Shown here one piece after another: positions 4,776 to 8,416 of a stretch of DNA of 8,416 nucleotides. The notes beneath the pieces are model-generated. The model saw only the letters and a list, made by a program, of their open reading frames with translations, made no database searches and had not been told where the DNA came from. Every line of letters begins with the position of its first letter. The first letter of the stretch is position 1. The position numbers and the translations under genes are program-made. This DNA is from Pseudomonas sp. PGPPP3 (GTDB taxonomy: Bacteria > Pseudomonadota > Gammaproteobacteria > Pseudomonadales > Pseudomonadaceae), in contig NKIE01000104.1 of assembly GCA_002256055.1 (NCBI GenBank), positions 1 to 8,416 of the forward strand, written 5' to 3'.

Positions 4776-6734
4776 ATGCGCCTTAAACTGCTGACAAATC
4801 TCAACACCCTGCTACTGATCGGCGTCTGCCTGGCGCTGGGCGCCACCCTCTGGTGGTCACAGCAGGCCCTGGAACGCCCTTACCAGTTGATGGCGCGCTA
4901 CCTGAGCCTGTCGCAGAGCTTCCAACAGGACGTAGCACAAAACATCCACGACTACCTGGGCAGCGGTGACGCCCTGCGCCACAGCGCGGCCACCAAGGCC
5001 ATCGGCCAATTTGCCGAGGAGCTCGACAGCCTGCCGAGTGACTTGGCAACCGACCTGCAACCCAGCTTGCTGGAGCTGCAGGACTTTACCGCCAACGATT
5101 TGCTCGCCGCCGGCAAACTGGCCGGTGACCCACAAGGTTTGTTGTTGCAGGCCGAGCGTGAAATGAGCGGTGCCCTTGAACAATTGGCCGCTTACGCCAA
5201 CAGCAGCAACGCCGGCAGCGCTTATCAAGCGCCACTGTTTCAGGCAGCCCAACACCTCATCCGCCTCGGTCATGCCCGCGGCAAGCTGGTGAGCAGCGGC
5301 CGCAGCGAATTACGCAGCGAAGTCGAGCACGAACTGAGCCAGCTCAACCAGCAAGCCCAGCGCCTCAATGACCTGCCACTGCTCGGCGTCAGCGAACAGC
5401 AGAGTGACGACAGCACCGATTTCAGCGCCCTGCTCGGCCTTGATAGCGAGGCCAACAGCCAGCCCGTCGAAGATCAGGGCATCGCTCTCAAGCGCGACTT
5501 CAGCAGCCTGCTGCAACGCTACCCTGCCGAACTGCAACGCACCCGCACACTGATCGAGCAGCGCCAGGAGTTGGCCGGCAGCACCCAGGCGAAAGTCGGC
5601 GCCCTGCAACAGGCACTGGCCGCCATTGAGCCGCAGGTGCGCGCTCAATACGGCGAGATTCAAGGCCAGGTGCAACTGCTGCAGGGTGTGATGATCGGCT
5701 TGATCCTGTTGATTGCCCTGACCATCGACACCATCCAGCGGCGCCTGACCAATGTTCTCCACCGCCTAGTGCCTGCGCTGTCGGCCTGGGCCGCCGGCGA
5801 CTTCAGCGGCGAAGTGCAACTGCAAGCGCAGACCCGCGAACTGCGCGACATCGAGGAGTCCCTCAATCGTCTGCGCCTGTACCTGGTTGATCTGGTCGGC
5901 ACCATTCGCGGTCACGCCGAACAGGTGGCCGGCAGCAGCCGCACCCTGGCAGATCTCAGCAGCGGCCTGCACAGCGGCGCCGAACGCCAGGCCGGTGACA
6001 CTGCACAGATCCGCGATGCCCTCGGCGAGCTCGAAGGCACCATTCTGCAAGTGGCCGGCGACGCCAGCCAGGCGGCCGATGCCAGCCGTGATGCCGGGCG
6101 CGCCGTGGAGCAAGGACAGACTGTGATCGGCCACAGCCTCACCGGCCTGCATGGCCTGGTCGGCGAAGTGCAGAGCAACGCCCAGGCGATCGAACGCCTG
6201 GCCGAAGAAACCGCCACCATCGGTAAGGTACTGACGGTGATCCGCGGGATCGCCGACCAGACCAACCTGCTGGCCCTGAATGCCGCCATCGAGGCTGCCC
6301 GCGCCGGCGAAATGGGCCGCGGCTTTGCCGTGGTGGCCGAGGAAGTGCGCTCCCTGGCCCTGCGCACCAGCGGCGCCACCGAAGAGATCCAACAGCTGAT
6401 CGCCCGTTTGCAACAAGCCGCGCACAACTCCCTTGAGGCCATGCGCAGCCAAGTCGTCCATGCCCAGACCACTGCCAATCAGGCCGCCGCTGCCGACAGC
6501 GCCCTGGCCGACATCGTCGCCGCAATTCGCACCATCGCCAGCATGGCCGAGCGCATCGCCGATGCCACCGCCCAACAAAGCGGCGCCGTCAGCGAAATCC
6601 GCGGCCACAGCGAGCGCATTCACACCCTGGGCGGCGACAACCTGCAGCGCATCGGCCAAAGCCGTCAGCAAGGTGAACAGCTGTTGCTGCTCGGTGGTGA
6701 GTTGCATACGGCGGTGCAAGCCTTCCGCGTTTAA
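4776..6734 (+). CDS. ctpL: Methyl-accepting chemotaxis protein, probable CtpL (low-phosphate transducer)
   Basis: A 652-residue transmembrane chemoreceptor. Membrane helix 1 is at about 8-27, followed by a large, mostly helical periplasmic sensor (about 28-302), helix 2 at about 304-318, a HAMP domain at about 320-375, and a long cytoplasmic coiled coil. The signalling tip, [20 protein letters not shown] then [14 protein letters not shown] (492-525), is near-canonical for binding CheA and CheW. There is no C-terminal CheR-tethering pentapeptide (the end is AFRV). The ATG has GAGG at 4767-4770, 5 nt upstream. The identity as CtpL rests on the position between gcbA and dsbD and on the upstream PHO-box-like repeats. 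P. aeruginosa CtpL mediates taxis to inorganic phosphate at low concentration and is reported to use the PstS binding protein. The class is certain and the ligand is inferred. An acidic, polar linker (about 205-233) splits the sensor. Confidence 0.85.
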   Translation: MRLKLLTNLNTLLLIGVCLALGATLWWSQQALERPYQLMARYLSLSQSFQQDVAQNIHDYLGSGDALRHSAATKAIGQFAEELDSLPSDLATDLQPSLLELQDFTANDLLAAGKLAGDPQGLLLQAEREMSGALEQLAAYANSSNAGSAYQAPLFQAAQHLIRLGHARGKLVSSGRSELRSEVEHELSQLNQQAQRLNDLPLLGVSEQQSDDSTDFSALLGLDSEANSQPVEDQGIALKRDFSSLLQRYPAELQRTRTLIEQRQELAGSTQAKVGALQQALAAIEPQVRAQYGEIQGQVQLLQGVMIGLILLIALTIDTIQRRLTNVLHRLVPALSAWAAGDFSGEVQLQAQTRELRDIEESLNRLRLYLVDLVGTIRGHAEQVAGSSRTLADLSSGLHSGAERQAGDTAQIRDALGELEGTILQVAGDASQAADASRDAGRAVEQGQTVIGHSLTGLHGLVGEVQSNAQAIERLAEETATIGKVLTVIRGIADQTNLLALNAAIEAARAGEMGRGFAVVAEEVRSLALRTSGATEEIQQLIARLQQAAHNSLEAMRSQVVHAQTTANQAAAADSALADIVAAIRTIASMAERIADATAQQSGAVSEIRGHSERIHTLGGDNLQRIGQSRQQGEQLLLLGGELHTAVQAFRV

Positions 6735-6737
6735 GAA

Positions 6738-6755
6738 CAGCCGCTGGGCCGGCTG
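6738..6755 (+). terminator. Possible terminator hairpin after the chemoreceptor gene
   Basis: CAGCCG and CGGCTG form a perfect 6-bp stem with a 6-nt loop, beginning 4 nt after the TAA. The downstream bases (CAACGCCCTCTT) hold no T-run, so it is at best a weak intrinsic terminator. Confidence 0.35.
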
Positions 6756-6803
6756 CAACGCCCTCTTACAGCCTCGGCCCTGCTCCCCGGCGGCAGTCTC
6801 CGT

Positions 6804-6809
6804 TATCAT
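6804..6809 (+). promoter_or_regulatory. Candidate -10 element for dsbD
   Basis: TATCAT matches the sigma-70 -10 consensus at five of six positions and would start a transcript near 6816, about 20 nt before the dsbD ATG. No good -35 is found 16-18 nt upstream, so this rests on the -10 alone. Confidence 0.35.
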
Positions 6810-6837
6810 GCCGGCACATTTGCCGAGCGAGACACGC

Positions 6838-8416
6838 ATGCGCCGCCTGTTGAGTCTGATCCTGCTACTCGTCGCCCTGCCGGCCAGCGCCGGCCTGCTG
6901 GACGCCCTGCCCAACGCCAAGCTGGGCGCACCGCTGAATAACAGCAGCGATTTTCTGCCAGTACGCGAAGCCTTTCGCCTGAGCCTGGTGAACAGCGACG
7001 CCCGCGCCATCCAGCTGCAGTTCGTCGCCGCCGATGGCTATTACCTCTACCGCCACCGCTTCCAGTTCCGCACCGAACCGGCCGACATCGCCTTGGGCGA
7101 CGCTGTGTTGCCGGCTGGCGAGGCCAAGACCGACGACTACTTCGGCGATGTCGAGGTTTATCACGGCGTGTTGGATGTGCAGCTGCCGCTGAACAATCCA
7201 CAGCAGCGCCCGTTCACCCTGCAAGTCACCTACCAGGGCTGCGCCGACAAAGGCCTGTGTTATCCACCAGAAACCCAGAGTTTCAACATTGGTGACGCGC
7301 CAGCGGCAACGAGCACGAGTCCAGCCAGCGCCTGGAGTTGGCGCGAGCTGGCGCTGTTCTTTCTCGCTGGCTTGGGCCTGACCTTTACCCCTTGCGTGCT
7401 GCCGATGCTGCCGATTCTCTCCGGCGTTGTGCTGCGCGGCCAGGTCGGCGGCCTACGCGGCTTCAGCCTGTCTAGCACCTACGTACTGTCGATGGCCGCC
7501 TGCTTCGCCGTGCTCGGCGCCCTGATGGGCGTGTTCGGCGCTGAACTGAACCTGCAGGCACGCCTGCAATCGCCATGGGTGCTGGTGCCCTTCGCGCTGT
7601 TTTTCGGTGTCTTTGCCCTGGCCATGTTCGGCCTCTACGAGCTACGCCTGCCGCATTTCATCAGCGACCGCCTCGACCGCCTCGCCGGCAACACCCGTGG
7701 CGGCTCGCTGTGGGGCGCGGCGCTGCTGGGCGTGCTGTCCAGCCTGCTGGTCTCACCCTGCGTATCGGCACCCCTGGCCGGCGCCCTGCTGTATATCAGC
7801 AGCAGCGGTGATGCCTTAGGCGGCGGTATCAAGCTGTTTGTTCTTGGCTTGGGCATGGGCACACCCATGGTGCTGTTTGCCACCGGCGGCGGCGCCCTGC
7901 TGCCCAAGTCCGGGACCTGGATGGTCAGCGTGCGCAATGGCTTTGGCGTACTGCTGCTGGCGGTCTCGGTGTGGTTGCTCGAACGCGTCCTGCCAGGCCC
8001 GTTGAGCCTTGCGCTGTGGGGCCTACTGGCCGGCGGCGTGGCGCTGTACCTCGGCGCACTGGAATTCACCCCAAAAACCCACCGACAAAAGCTCAGCCAA
8101 CTGTTCGGCCTACTGTTGCTGGTCTACGCCCTGAGCAGCTGGACAGGCGCCCTGCAAGGCCACAGCGACCCACTGCGCCCCCTCGGCGGACCGACCAGCA
8201 CCGGCAGCACGCCCACCGAGCAGAGCACGGAAAGTGCCTGGCAGACTATTCGCACCCCCAGCGAACTGACCCAGGCCCTGGCCAGTGCCAAAGCCGCCGG
8301 CCAGCCCTTGCTGCTGGACTGGTACGCCGACTGGTGCATCAGTTGCAAGATCATCGAACGCGAAGTGCTCACCGCCCCAGCCGTGCCCGCGCAGCTGGAC
8401 AACTACCGCCTGATTC
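6838..8416 (+). CDS. dsbD: Thiol:disulfide interchange protein DsbD (3' end cut by window edge)
   Basis: The first 526 codons of the inner-membrane reductant conduit that passes electrons from cytoplasmic thioredoxin to periplasmic DsbC, DsbG and cytochrome c maturation proteins. A signal peptide (1-18, ending ALPASA) is followed by the N-terminal periplasmic domain with its redox pair C135 and C141 in YQGCADKGLCYPP. A multi-helix membrane domain (about 169-435) carries C186 in FTPCVLPMLP and C308 in VSPCVSAPL. The C-terminal thioredoxin-like domain begins near 466 and has the active-site motif CISC (C500, C503) in DWYADWCISC. All six expected catalytic cysteines are present. The frame is open to the edge, with roughly 60 residues missing. 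Only a weak Shine-Dalgarno (GCGAGA) precedes the ATG. In P. aeruginosa this position is occupied by dipZ, one of two dsbD copies. Confidence 0.95.
   Translation, partial: MRRLLSLILLLVALPASAGLLDALPNAKLGAPLNNSSDFLPVREAFRLSLVNSDARAIQLQFVAADGYYLYRHRFQFRTEPADIALGDAVLPAGEAKTDDYFGDVEVYHGVLDVQLPLNNPQQRPFTLQVTYQGCADKGLCYPPETQSFNIGDAPAATSTSPASAWSWRELALFFLAGLGLTFTPCVLPMLPILSGVVLRGQVGGLRGFSLSSTYVLSMAACFAVLGALMGVFGAELNLQARLQSPWVLVPFALFFGVFALAMFGLYELRLPHFISDRLDRLAGNTRGGSLWGAALLGVLSSLLVSPCVSAPLAGALLYISSSGDALGGGIKLFVLGLGMGTPMVLFATGGGALLPKSGTWMVSVRNGFGVLLLAVSVWLLERVLPGPLSLALWGLLAGGVALYLGALEFTPKTHRQKLSQLFGLLLLVYALSSWTGALQGHSDPLRPLGGPTSTGSTPTEQSTESAWQTIRTPSELTQALASAKAAGQPLLLDWYADWCISCKIIEREVLTAPAVPAQLDNYRLI

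Noticed and set aside
5766..7010. A 414-codon open frame on the minus strand opposite the chemoreceptor and the start of dsbD
   Set aside because: It is antisense to two clear genes, spans their junction, and is a Gly/Ala/Gln-rich frame with no family resemblance.
1..8416. Search for a new defence, toxin-antitoxin, biosynthetic or mobile system
   Set aside because: All substantial open frames are accounted for by known core families in a gene order I recognise from Pseudomonas; no transposase, integrase, repeat array or foreign-composition block is seen.

Overview
The window is GC-rich, densely coded DNA that reads as Pseudomonas chromosome. The gene order, recalled from memory, matches P. 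aeruginosa PA4839 to PA4845: speA, a SUI1/YciH-type factor, a Nudix hydrolase, a DUF2333 protein, the diguanylate cyclase GcbA, a CtpL-type chemoreceptor and DsbD. There are no tRNAs, rRNAs, CRISPR arrays, insertion sequences or phage genes. It looks like conserved core genome, and it contains no obvious new multi-gene system.

Left half (1-2805, all minus strand). Transcription runs leftward. The DUF2333 membrane protein (1735-2805) is followed 3 nt later by a YfcD-like Nudix hydrolase (1186-1731). A 282-nt non-coding stretch comes next, then a SUI1/YciH-family protein with a GTG start (532-903), then the first 135 codons of biosynthetic arginine decarboxylase SpeA (405 down to the window edge). 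The gaps carry several hairpins but no textbook terminator.

Divergent junction (2806-3073). This 268-bp region separates the leftward DUF2333 unit from the rightward gcbA gene. It holds a perfect 7+7 palindrome, a perfect 9+9 inverted repeat and a 15-nt imperfect direct repeat, close to plausible promoter elements for both directions. It is the best place to look for undescribed regulation.

Right half (3074-8416, all plus strand). gcbA encodes a REC-REC-GGDEF protein with intact GGEEF and inhibitory-site motifs. It is followed after 85 nt by a methyl-accepting chemotaxis protein, probably CtpL, the low-phosphate transducer. The 85-nt gap contains three PHO-box-like half-sites at exact 11-bp spacing, which supports the CtpL call and predicts PhoB control. 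dsbD follows after about 100 nt and runs off the right edge within its C-terminal thioredoxin-like domain.

Functionally, gcbA (c-di-GMP synthesis, attachment) and ctpL (phosphate-directed swimming) pair a sessile and a motile output side by side. The remaining genes are housekeeping: polyamine synthesis, translation, nucleotide clean-up and periplasmic disulfide reduction.
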